DNA of 41,516 bases from an uncultured Desulfovibrio sp. (GTDB taxonomy: Bacteria > Desulfobacterota > Desulfovibrionia > Desulfovibrionales > Desulfovibrionaceae): positions 1 through 41,516 of the forward strand of contig URHE01000009.1 of NCBI GenBank assembly GCA_900547595.1, written 5' to 3'. Made by a program: the position numbers and the translations under genes. This document shows positions 25,065-33,100 of this stretch, in pieces (position 1 is the first letter of the stretch; each line of letters begins with the position of its first letter). The notes under the pieces were generated by a model that saw only the letters and a program-made list of their open reading frames with translations, had not been told where the DNA came from and made no database searches.

Positions 25065-25445
25065 ATGAAAAAGGACGTCATCAGCACCAGCGCCGCTCCC
25101 GCGGCTGTCGGGCCCTACAGTCAGGGCATCCGCGCGGGCGAACTTCTCTTCCTTTCCGGCCAGGTGCCGCTGGACCCGGCCACCGGCAAGCTCGTGGACG
25201 GCGGCGTGGAGGCGCAGACCGAGCAGTCCTGCCGCAACCTCAAGGCCGTGCTCGCCTCCCAGGGGCTGGACCTTGCCAACGTGGTCAAGACCACGGTCTT
25301 CATCGCCCACATGAGCGACTTCCCCAGGGTCAACGAAGTCTACAAGCGCTTTTTCACCGATCCCTGCCCGGCGCGTTCCTGCGTGGAGGTGAGCGCCCTG
25401 CCCCTCGGCGCCCTGGTGGAGATCGAAGCCATCGCCGTGGCCTGA
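25065..25445 (+). CDS. ridA: RidA enamine/imine deaminase
   Basis: This 126-residue protein is of the YjgF/YER057c/UK114 family and full length. Family hallmarks are visible: AAVGPYSQGIRAGELLFLSG, then VKTTVFIAHMSDFPRVNEVY, and the catalytic Arg in CPARSCVEVSALPLGALVEIEAIAV. RidA trimers hydrolyse reactive enamines/imines (such as 2-aminoacrylate from serine or cysteine catabolism) that would otherwise damage PLP enzymes. AAAGGAG precedes the ATG. It lies directly behind the amino acid permease and presumably shares its mRNA. Confidence 0.95.
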   Translation: MKKDVISTSAAPAAVGPYSQGIRAGELLFLSGQVPLDPATGKLVDGGVEAQTEQSCRNLKAVLASQGLDLANVVKTTVFIAHMSDFPRVNEVYKRFFTDPCPARSCVEVSALPLGALVEIEAIAVA

Positions 25446-25489
25446 ATGGCGCCCGCGCGGCGTGATGAGTTCCCCGTAAGGGATGCGCC

Positions 25490-26362
25490 ATGAAGCGCCC
25501 TGCGGCAGACGCGCATGAAACGCCCGGCACCGGGGGCGCCCCTCACTTCGGCAAGGGACGCCCCCCGGGCCACGATCCGTCACGCCCGGCCGATGTGGCC
25601 ATGGCGCGTTTTGTGCTGGAAGCGCAGTTCCACCTGCTGGAACGCGCCCTGGCCGCGTGGCCGCGACGCGACGCCGCCCTGCTGGACGTCAACTGCGGCA
25701 CCGGCGCCCTGCTGCCCTTCCTCTGGGCCTGCGGTTTCGAGGTGGACGCGGTGGAGGAGGACGCCGCCGCGCGGGCGCGGGCGCACGCGCGGTGCCCCTC
25801 GGCGGCCATCATGGCCGGGAGGGATGACGGCCTGCCCGTGGAGGACGATGCCTATGACTGGGTGCTCCTCCATCTTCAGGAGCCCCGCCGCCTCGGCCCC
25901 GCGCTTGCCGAGGCGCGCCGCGTGGCCCGGCGCGGTCTTGCCGTCACCTTCTGGAACCGCCACTCCCTGGCCGGGCTGTGCGCGCGCCTTGCCCGCACCC
26001 ACCTTCCCGGCCCCGCCACCTCCTGGTGGGAGGTGCGCGGCGCCCTGCGCCGCCTGGGCATCGGCCCGGGCCGCACGGCCAGCCTGAGCGTCCTTGCCGC
26101 GCCCATGAATACCTGGCGCAAGGCAAGCCCCCTGGCGGCGTGCAATCACTGGCTCACGGAGCTGCCCCTCGGGGCGTGGGGCGTGTTTCGCTGTTTCCTC
26201 GGCGGCGGGGGCAGCGTCACGCCGCTGGCCCTGCGCCTGGGCGCGCGGCTCCGGCGCGGCATGGATGAACGCCTCGGGGCGCCGGAACCTGCCCTGGAAT
26301 ACGGCCGCAAATCTTTTTCCGCCCGCGCCGGGGACTGCGGCCCGGAGGGGAGGACCCCATGA
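25490..26362 (+). CDS. Class I SAM-dependent methyltransferase
   Basis: A 290-residue protein. Motif I is LLDVNCGTGALLPFL (~residues 65-79), with the acidic strand-2 end EVDAVEEDA and a post-motif DDGLPVEDDAYDWVLLHL, which is the Methyltransf_11 layout. The C-terminal ~110 residues (TSWWEVRGALRRLGIGPGRT; NTWRKASPLAACNHWL) look like a substrate-specific cap with a possible amphipathic helix. The first ~35 residues are Gly/Pro-rich and poorly ordered. The start at 25490 is preceded by AAGGGA. It overlaps the next gene by ATGA, suggesting joint function with that membrane-anchored protein. Small molecule versus lipid substrate is undecided. Confidence 0.75.
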   Translation: MKRPAADAHETPGTGGAPHFGKGRPPGHDPSRPADVAMARFVLEAQFHLLERALAAWPRRDAALLDVNCGTGALLPFLWACGFEVDAVEEDAAARARAHARCPSAAIMAGRDDGLPVEDDAYDWVLLHLQEPRRLGPALAEARRVARRGLAVTFWNRHSLAGLCARLARTHLPGPATSWWEVRGALRRLGIGPGRTASLSVLAAPMNTWRKASPLAACNHWLTELPLGAWGVFRCFLGGGGSVTPLALRLGARLRRGMDERLGAPEPALEYGRKSFSARAGDCGPEGRTP

Positions 26363-27498
26363 AACCGGCGTTCCTTTCGGGCCCGTTGGCCGCACTGGCG
26401 GCCAGGGCCCGCGCCCACAAACGCATTGCCGCCGTGGCGGCGCTCCTTCTGGTGGCGGCGCTGGCGGCCGGGGGCGCCTATGGCTGGCGCACCTGGCAGT
26501 ACCGTCAGACCAGCGAATTTGCCCTGCTCCGCCTCAAGGAGGCGCTGTCGCCCCCCAATGCGGAAGAACTTGCCAAGCGCGTGGATTTCCGGACGCTTTT
26601 CACGGACCTTGCCCAGGCTGTCAGCCGGAGCTTTCCCTTTTACATGGCCGGCCCGGAACAGGAGCACCAGTTGCGCCAGCAGTTGCAGACCGCCCTGCTG
26701 AAACGGCTTCTCGAAAAGGACGCCACCCGTTCATCCAAGGAGGGCGAACCGGACGCCGCGGCCAAACTGCGCCAGCCGCTTGTGCTGTTTCCGCCGGATT
26801 TTCTCGCCCAGCTTCCGGCGGCCCTCACCCTGGTGGAGAGCACGGAGGACACGGCGCACATCAGGACGGAGATCAGGCACCCGCTCCTGGACCTGGTCTT
26901 TCCCCTTGAATTCGAGATGCGGCGCGGCCCGGATGGCTGGATCGTGCGCCACCTGCTCAACGCCGACGCCGTGGCGGGCGCCCTGCGCGAGGCCCTGCTC
27001 GCCCGGCAGCAGGCGCGCGTGGATGTGGTCGTCCGCAAGAATGAGGCCACGCTCAAGCGCATGCGGGAGCTTGTGCCGCTCCAGTCCTGCGAGGCCGAGG
27101 CCGGGCTGCTTTCCGACGGCAGGACCCTTCTGCTCATGGTGCTCATGCGGGGGCGCAATCAGGGCGGCATCCAGGTGAACAACATGGACCTGGACACCAC
27201 CATCCTCGGCGCCGACGGCGAGCCCGTCCTGCACCGTTTTCTCAACGCCGCAGAGCCCGTCCTGCCGGGCGGCGAGTTCCGCCACCGCTGGAGCATCGAG
27301 CTGGACGGCCAAAGCCCCGAAGGCAGGCGCATCCTCGCCGCCGGGCAGCTCACCTGCCGGGCCACCTGGCGGACCATGGGCCTTTCGAGCGCGGAGGTGC
27401 TGCATATCGTCGAGACGCCGGACCTCAGGCAGCAATGCGACCTGCCGGGGCACAAGCATCCGGTGGGTTTCTGCCAGTTGCCGGTATTCCGGAAGTAG
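26359..27498 (+). CDS. Membrane-anchored protein of unknown function
   Basis: This 379-residue protein has a basic N-terminus and one Ala/Leu transmembrane helix (RIAAVAALLLVAALAAGGAY, ~22-42); the rest is predicted outside the cytoplasm. The segment after the helix (LLRLKEALSPPNAEELAKRV, continuing DFRTL) is reminiscent of DUF2939-type proteins, but I would not press that. A later region (VPLQSCEAEAGLLSDGRTLL) and Cys residues near the C-terminus (QLTCRATW; QQCDLPG; GFCQLP) could form disulfides. Its start overlaps the methyltransferase stop (ATGA). It converges with the PilZ gene, with only 31 bp between. Function unknown. Confidence 0.65.
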   Translation: MKPAFLSGPLAALAARARAHKRIAAVAALLLVAALAAGGAYGWRTWQYRQTSEFALLRLKEALSPPNAEELAKRVDFRTLFTDLAQAVSRSFPFYMAGPEQEHQLRQQLQTALLKRLLEKDATRSSKEGEPDAAAKLRQPLVLFPPDFLAQLPAALTLVESTEDTAHIRTEIRHPLLDLVFPLEFEMRRGPDGWIVRHLLNADAVAGALREALLARQQARVDVVVRKNEATLKRMRELVPLQSCEAEAGLLSDGRTLLLMVLMRGRNQGGIQVNNMDLDTTILGADGEPVLHRFLNAAEPVLPGGEFRHRWSIELDGQSPEGRRILAAGQLTCRATWRTMGLSSAEVLHIVETPDLRQQCDLPGHKHPVGFCQLPVFRK

Positions 27499-27503
27499 CT
27501 CGC

Positions 27504-27524
27504 TTTCGCAGGGAAATTGCGAAA
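27504..27524. terminator. Hairpin between convergent genes
   Basis: TTTCGCA (27504-27510) and TGCGAAA (27518-27524) around a 7-nt loop, in the 31-bp gap between convergent genes. There is no proper T-run on either side; it may be a weak shared transcript end. Confidence 0.4.
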
Positions 27525-27529
27525 ACGCC

Positions 27530-28507
27530 CTACAGCTCCTCATCCGGGAAGGACACGGGCAAGAGGCCCGGCGTGACGGCGCCGCCCTCCCCGGCATCCG
27601 CATCCTCCGCCGCTTCCGGCGCGGCCCGTTCCGCTTCCCGCGCGGCCAGCGCCGCCTCGGCGTCCATGGCCTGCCAGCGCCGGAAAACGCGGAACAGCGC
27701 CGCCGAACCGTTGCGCTCGATATTCAGCCAGCGCAGCTCCTCGCCGGGGGCGCCGGCGTCCAGCTCGTCGCAAAAGCGGATGCGCAGCGCCGCCGAGCCT
27801 CCGGGGCGCGGATAAACGCCCACCTTGCGTCCCAGAAAGACCAGAGGCCGGGCCGCCCGCCCGGGAATGCAGGGAACGAACGACAGCAGGTAGCGCTCCT
27901 GCGCGGCCATGAGCTTCTGGCGGATGGCCTCGCCCGCCAGCAGGCAGACGCCGCTGACCGAGAGGTTGAGCAGGCGCGGCGCCTCCCGCCCGGCGGACGG
28001 GGCGTCCAGCAGCCGCTCCAGATCGCACCGGCGCCGGGGCGGCGCTTCCACGAGCGCAAGGGCCGCGTCCTCCACGCGGCCGGGGCCGCAGGGGACGCGG
28101 TCATGACGGCGGCGGCGCCGTATCCTCGCGGGCAGTGAAACGCGAATATCCAGTATTTTCGGAAGGTTGTTGCGGCCAAGCTCGCGTTCAAGGATGGTGG
28201 CGCGGCCCTCGTACTCCACGCGGATGACATCCCGGAGCGCGCGCGGCAGGTCCAGGGCGAAGGCATACGCGCAGGCCGGGTCCTTCGGCGCGTGGTCGCT
28301 GAAGGAAAAGTCGTAGCCCTCGGCCCGGAAGCGGATCACCTGGCCGCTGACGGCCGTGATGCCGCCGTGCAGGGCCACGTCCGCCTCGTTGGCCGCGTCC
28401 AGGCGCAGGTGACACCGCAGGGTGACGGACGAACGCTGCGCCTGCGCGGCCTGGAAGATGCCCAGGATGTCGGGATGCCAGAGGTGATGCCTGTCGCGCG
28501 GGTTCAT
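27530..28507 (-). CDS. PilZ-domain c-di-GMP receptor
   Basis: This 325-residue protein has an N-terminal ~130-residue beta-rich domain (SSVTLRCHLRLDAANEADVA; VSGQVIRFRAEGYDFSF) of the YcgR-N type. It is followed by the two c-di-GMP-binding signatures of a PilZ domain: an Arg cluster RRRRRHDRVP (~134-143) and LNLSVSGVCL (~188-197, matching (D/N)xSxxG). Between these signatures there is an unusual insert of ~40 residues. The C-terminal tail is Ala/Glu-rich and probably helical or disordered. Such proteins change motility, secretion or biofilm output when c-di-GMP rises. The gene follows a small unknown gene by 7 bp and lies in a minus-strand group with a glycosyltransferase and the RTX adhesin; the group could respond to the diguanylate cyclase encoded at 40091. 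Confidence 0.78.
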   Translation of the reverse strand: MNPRDRHHLWHPDILGIFQAAQAQRSSVTLRCHLRLDAANEADVALHGGITAVSGQVIRFRAEGYDFSFSDHAPKDPACAYAFALDLPRALRDVIRVEYEGRATILERELGRNNLPKILDIRVSLPARIRRRRRHDRVPCGPGRVEDAALALVEAPPRRRCDLERLLDAPSAGREAPRLLNLSVSGVCLLAGEAIRQKLMAAQERYLLSFVPCIPGRAARPLVFLGRKVGVYPRPGGSAALRIRFCDELDAGAPGEELRWLNIERNGSAALFRVFRRWQAMDAEAALAAREAERAAPEAAEDADAGEGGAVTPGLLPVSFPDEEL

Positions 28508-28514
28508 GCGCCAA

Positions 28515-28961
28515 TCAATGCCAGCCCTGAAGGGTCATCGTCAAGGCATGGGGATTGTCGCGGTAGTCCAGCGCGCAGAAATTCCGTTCCGGAAAGACAT
28601 CGTGGATGAAGCGGTCCACGGCGAGCAGGAGCAGATGGATGATGAGGTTGGTATAGAGCTCCTCATGGCGGCGCATCTCGGGGTTGCCCAGCGGCAGCAG
28701 GTTGTCCCTGGCGGCCACGTGCAGGGCCAGCTCCGACTCGAGCAGCACGCCGAGCCAGGTGACGATCTCCGCATTGTCGGCAAAGCGCGTGGCATAGGTG
28801 CGGTCGGTCTCGCGGATGACCTTGACGGGGAGGTGCATCATGCCCTCGCCCGCGGAGCGCAGGAGCCACGCGCTCACGGGGCTGGCTTTCTCGACCTGCG
28901 CGGCAATGGCCGCGGCGCACTGATGCTGGAGGCGCGTGCGGCCGCACGCATCATCTGACAT
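28515..28961 (-). CDS. Small conserved-looking protein, unknown function
   Basis: This 148-residue, mainly helical protein (LLRSAGEGMMHLPVKVIRET; NAEIVTWLGVLLESELALHV; LYTNLIIHLLLLAVDRFIHD) has no recognised motif. It ends 7 bp before the PilZ gene and begins 21 bp after the glycosyltransferase stop, so the three are probably one transcript. An AGGAGTTCCCC ribosome site precedes its start. The hydrophobic segment LLIIHLLLLAV-like region near residue 110 is too interrupted for a confident membrane helix. It may be a partner of the PilZ receptor, inferred from proximity only. Confidence 0.6.
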   Translation of the reverse strand: MSDDACGRTRLQHQCAAAIAAQVEKASPVSAWLLRSAGEGMMHLPVKVIRETDRTYATRFADNAEIVTWLGVLLESELALHVAARDNLLPLGNPEMRRHEELYTNLIIHLLLLAVDRFIHDVFPERNFCALDYRDNPHALTMTLQGWH

Positions 28962-28982
28962 GGGGAACTCCTTGTGGCCGCT

Positions 28983-30155
28983 TCAGGCACGGCCGCGTTC
29001 TTTTTTCCAGGCGGCATGCGCCTGCATGACCCGGGCAAGATGGGCGGGCGCCACGGCATCCTCGCTGAAATGCGCCAGCACGTTGCGCCGCGCCATGCGG
29101 GCCACGGGCGCCAGCTCCCGCCGGTCCTGCGCGAGGGTCAGGACCACGGCCCGCGCCGCGGCCTCCGGGGCCCCGGGCAATTCAAGCATATTGACGCCCG
29201 GACGCAGAAAATTGGCCGCCGTGGCGCGAGCCATGAGCAGAGTCTCACAACTCATGCATTCCAGCAAGGTCCGTTCCGCGGCGTCGGCGCCGGGGCAGAC
29301 CACCAGCCGGGACGCCGCCAGCAGGTCCCGATAGCGGTCGAACGGCAGGGAAGCATGCACCGCAAACCGGCGGTGGTCGACAGCGGGCCATGCCCCGGCG
29401 GCGGCTTCCAGGGCCTGCCGGAGGTTTCCGTTTTCCGTGAGCATGACCACCCGGCACTCGGGCAGGGCCTGAAGCACGGCGCGGCCAAGCCCCAGCAGCG
29501 CCGCCAGCCGCTGCCCCTCAAGGCCCGCGGCGTCCAGCGTCAGCAGCGGCGCGGCGGCCCCTGCGCCGGCATCGTCCCCGGCATCCCACGGGGACGCCGC
29601 CTCCGGGGAAAATATCCCGGTATCCACGCAGGGCGGCACCAGATGGATGCGCTCCCGGACCGGCTCCGGAAACAGCCAGCGCTGCCGTTCACTGAAGGCA
29701 AAGCAGAGGCGCGCCTGCAGAAACAGCGCGCTTTGCAGCAGGCTCCAGGTGCCGCGCGCCGCCTCCGGCAGGAGGGAGAAGTTTTTCAGCCCGGTTTCCG
29801 CATAGGTTACAAGAAAGGCTTCGGGAAACGCCTGCGGCGCGAAAAACGCGGCGCCCCCGGCAAGGGACGCAAAGATGATGTCCGGCGCGCCCCAGGACTG
29901 ACGCAGGGCAAGCAGGGAGCGCAGGCCGCCGCCTCCCCGTTTGACCGTCTCCTCCCAGAGTTGCGGCACGGTGGGCGCCGCGGCGCCGAAAAGCGGGGCG
30001 TTTTTCAGGCGCACGCGCCGCACGCCGTCCAGCGCGTAGTCCTTGCGCTGGCGGTTGGAGGCGAAGAGGACCTCGTTTCCCGGCGCTGCCGCCAGCTGAC
30101 GCGCCAGCGGTCCGAGATCGCCGGGGAAATAGTTGCTGATGAAGAGTATGCGCAT
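28983..30155 (-). CDS. GT4-type glycosyltransferase next to the adhesin
   Basis: A 390-residue GT-B protein. It starts MRILFISNYFPGDLGPLARQL (acceptor-domain Rossmann) and has the donor-domain series PLLTLDAAGLEGQRLAALLG, ALPECRVVMLTENGNL, RYRDLLAASRLVVCPG and AERTLLECMSCETLLMA (the E-x7-E region). Family 4 enzymes use a nucleotide sugar and retain anomeric configuration. A strong intrinsic terminator separates it from the adhesin gene, and the T-run occupies the place of a ribosome site (CCTTTTTTTGCC before ATG), so translation initiation is expected to be weak or leaderless. It could glycosylate the adhesin or a biofilm polysaccharide; neither is shown. Confidence 0.78.
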   Translation of the reverse strand: MRILFISNYFPGDLGPLARQLAAAPGNEVLFASNRQRKDYALDGVRRVRLKNAPLFGAAAPTVPQLWEETVKRGGGGLRSLLALRQSWGAPDIIFASLAGGAAFFAPQAFPEAFLVTYAETGLKNFSLLPEAARGTWSLLQSALFLQARLCFAFSERQRWLFPEPVRERIHLVPPCVDTGIFSPEAASPWDAGDDAGAGAAAPLLTLDAAGLEGQRLAALLGLGRAVLQALPECRVVMLTENGNLRQALEAAAGAWPAVDHRRFAVHASLPFDRYRDLLAASRLVVCPGADAAERTLLECMSCETLLMARATAANFLRPGVNMLELPGAPEAAARAVVLTLAQDRRELAPVARMARRNVLAHFSEDAVAPAHLARVMQAHAAWKKERGRA

Positions 30156-30157
30156 GG

Positions 30158-30189
30158 CAAAAAAAGGCGGCGGCCCGAAGGCCGCCGCC
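30158..30189 (-). terminator. Intrinsic terminator of the adhesin gene
   Basis: 10-bp GC stem GGCGGCGGCC/GGCCGCCGCC with CGAA loop (30166-30189), followed on the minus strand by seven T residues (30165-30159). It sits 8 bp after the adhesin stop and directly abuts the next gene's start. Confidence 0.92.
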
Positions 30190-30197
30190 GAACCTGA

Positions 30198-33100
30198 TCA
30201 ACCGTTGGAAGTGGCAAGCTCGTTGGCCGCGGCCTGCACGGCATGGTCCTCCGCGCTCGTGGTATCGACCGTGAGCGTGGTTTCCAGCGTGATGTCCCCG
30301 TTGGCATAGGTGGTCGTGGTCCCGTTGTCCGAGCCCTCCACCTTCTGCCACTGGTCGCCCAGGATGAGGATGTCCTGCCCGTTCTCGTCCCGGCCCATGG
30401 AGAAGCCGTATTTTTCGGCAAGGGTGTCCATGTTCTGCAGGCTCGTGTCGACGCCCTTGAGCATGACCTCCACGTCATGCACCATGGGCATCCCGTTGTC
30501 CGTGCCATGCTGCTCCCAGTTGCCCAGCATGTCGGCAAGGCTGTGTCTGGCGTCCGCGCCGGCCAGCAGGAAGTCGATGCCCTCGCCGCCATCGATGAGA
30601 TAGTCGGACGGGTCGTAGACGATGAGGTCGTCGCCACCCGCGTAGATGCTGTCGGCGGGGGAATCCGCGCTGAAGAGGAGGCCGTCGGCGGGGGCGGCCG
30701 CCTCCCCGGCCTGGGCCGGAGCGGCCTCATGCGGGGCGGCGCGGCCGGCGAGAGAAGCCTCGGCGTTGCCGTCGGCGCCGTCGGCGCCCTCACGGGCCAG
30801 TTCCACAGGCCGCGAGCGCATGGCCTGGAGCGGCGCGGCATGCTCGCCGGAAGCGAGGTCGGCGACCTCGGTATCCGCCCCCGGCTGCGTGGCGGCATGC
30901 TCGGCGCCGAGCGCCGCCACGGCGGCATCGTCGACCTCATGTCCGGCGTTGGCGGCATTCGTGTCGGCGGGCGGCAATACCTCTATTTTGCCTTCACCCA
31001 GCGTTGTTTCCAGCCGCAGCGTGCTGCCGTCATCCAGCTTGCACTCATAAATCTGGTAGCCGTTACCGCTTTCGCTTGCATTCAGAGTCCACAGGGCGCC
31101 GAGCACCAGCACATCGCCCCGGAGCTCAATGCCGTATTTTTCCAAAGCCTTGAGGCTGGTGATGCCGAGATTCTCCACATGCGAGGTGCTCGTGCTCTTG
31201 AGCAGTATCTCCACCCCGCCGACATAGGGTCCGTTGTTACTGGCGTTGGAATCCAGCATTTCAGCAAGGCTGGGGGCTCCGTTACCGGCAAGCAGGATAT
31301 CAATACCGCTGCCGCCATGAATAATGGCGTCGTTTTTGTCATAGACCAGGATGTCGTTGCCACTCCCGCCAAAGAGCATATCCTGATCCGCGCCACCATC
31401 GAGATAGTCATTGCCGCCCATGCCAAAGAGTATATCCTTGCCCACGCCGCCGAAGAGCGCGTCATCGCCGCCCTTGCCTTCATGCTGCTCCAATGTTGCC
31501 AAAATCTTTTCCAGTTGAACATTCTCAAAACCTTCTACATTTGCATTAGGTTTGGAGTTGTTCAATCGATGCCAAATTTGGTCATAATTTTCCGCTGGGG
31601 CTGCTACGCCTCCGGACGACCAGGTTGGTCTGAGCAGTCCATTAAGGATACCTGACGAATCGCCTTCAGCGGTAACAAAATTCTCTCCCTCATCACCGAG
31701 CAGGATGTCATTGCCGCCACGACCGTACATCAGATCATTGCCATTCCCACCGGTAAGCACGTCTCTTGCATCATCCTTCGAGGCATCCGCTCCCCAGTTT
31801 TTATCCCAAAAACCAAGCTCAACATTGTCAAAGCGGTCAATGCCTTCGGTCTGGGTCATGTCAACAGGAAGCTTGGCGCTGTATTCATCGCCATCCGTGT
31901 CCTTGACCAGAAACTTCACACCCTCGTCAAACTTTGGCTCCTCACCGTTGACCGTGTACTTGTAGAACTGCTGGATACTCCACGTGTTGCCAACAAGCGT
32001 CCCATGGAAGAGCGTGGCGCCGTTCAGGGAAAAGTCGGCAACCGTCCCGCCGGAAAGCCTGGCAAAAACCTCGCCCGTTGCTTCATCTACGGAAATGTTT
32101 ACCGTATATGTGCCCGCGCCGAGGGCGCCGCTGATTTCCACTTGCTTGCCATCCAGTTGTTCCTTGACACCGGACCAGTCCCACGTCACCGCGCCATCAA
32201 CGCCATCCGCGCCGTGATTGACCGTGATTTCGCCGCTTTGTTCCCAGGCGGGCTTGGTCACATCTATCTGCTTGATGGTGAAGCTGCTGTTTCCTCCACC
32301 CGCCCCCTTGATGGGCGCAATAATGGCCTTGGTGTAGCCACCCGGCACGTCAATGGGGGGGGTGAGTCTGCCGTCGACAAGGTCGGCGGCAGAGACCTCC
32401 CTCATCAGCACCAGGCTGTTGTCATTGTTGTTTTGCGGCGTCAGATAAAAGCAGATGATCGCTCTGTCCGCGCCCTCAAAATTGCCGAAAGTAATATCAA
32501 GCCCGTAATTGACAGTGCCATTTTTCGGTTCAAGCACAATGGCTTCGGACTGGCCATCGGGCTCAAAGTCAGGCTTCAGTTTCTTATCTGTATACTCTCC
32601 TAATGATTCGTTGGGGTTCGTACTTATTTCATACTTGCCGGATTCGCTCCAACCGCCGTTTGTGTCGTTACCAACGCCAAGCCCATCCTGGGTCATCCAC
32701 AGAGTCTTGTAGCCCGGAGTGCCCGCAATGGATCCTGAGCTGTCCGCCAGGCTGTCCACAACGATGCTTCCGTCCTCCGCGTACTTGTAGCTCACAAAGG
32801 AGGCGATGATTTTGTAGCCGTTCTGAAAACCCCACTGGAACCCGTCTCCAGCAAAGCTATGCGTCCCATCCGGATTCGGGTTCTTCCAAGTACCAGCATC
32901 CGGGCCAGCTTCCCACCCATTGTCCACGAAAGCACTCCAGCCCTTGCCACCATCTTGGCCGCCAACGACCTCATTCTCCCCCACAACAAAATTCAGTGAG
33001 GTGGAGCTGCCAATTATCGTGTCATGGTGGATTTCGCCAACGTCCAGAGTGGTGACATCGTCATGCACGTCCACCGTGATCTGTCCGGTGGCGGTATCGC

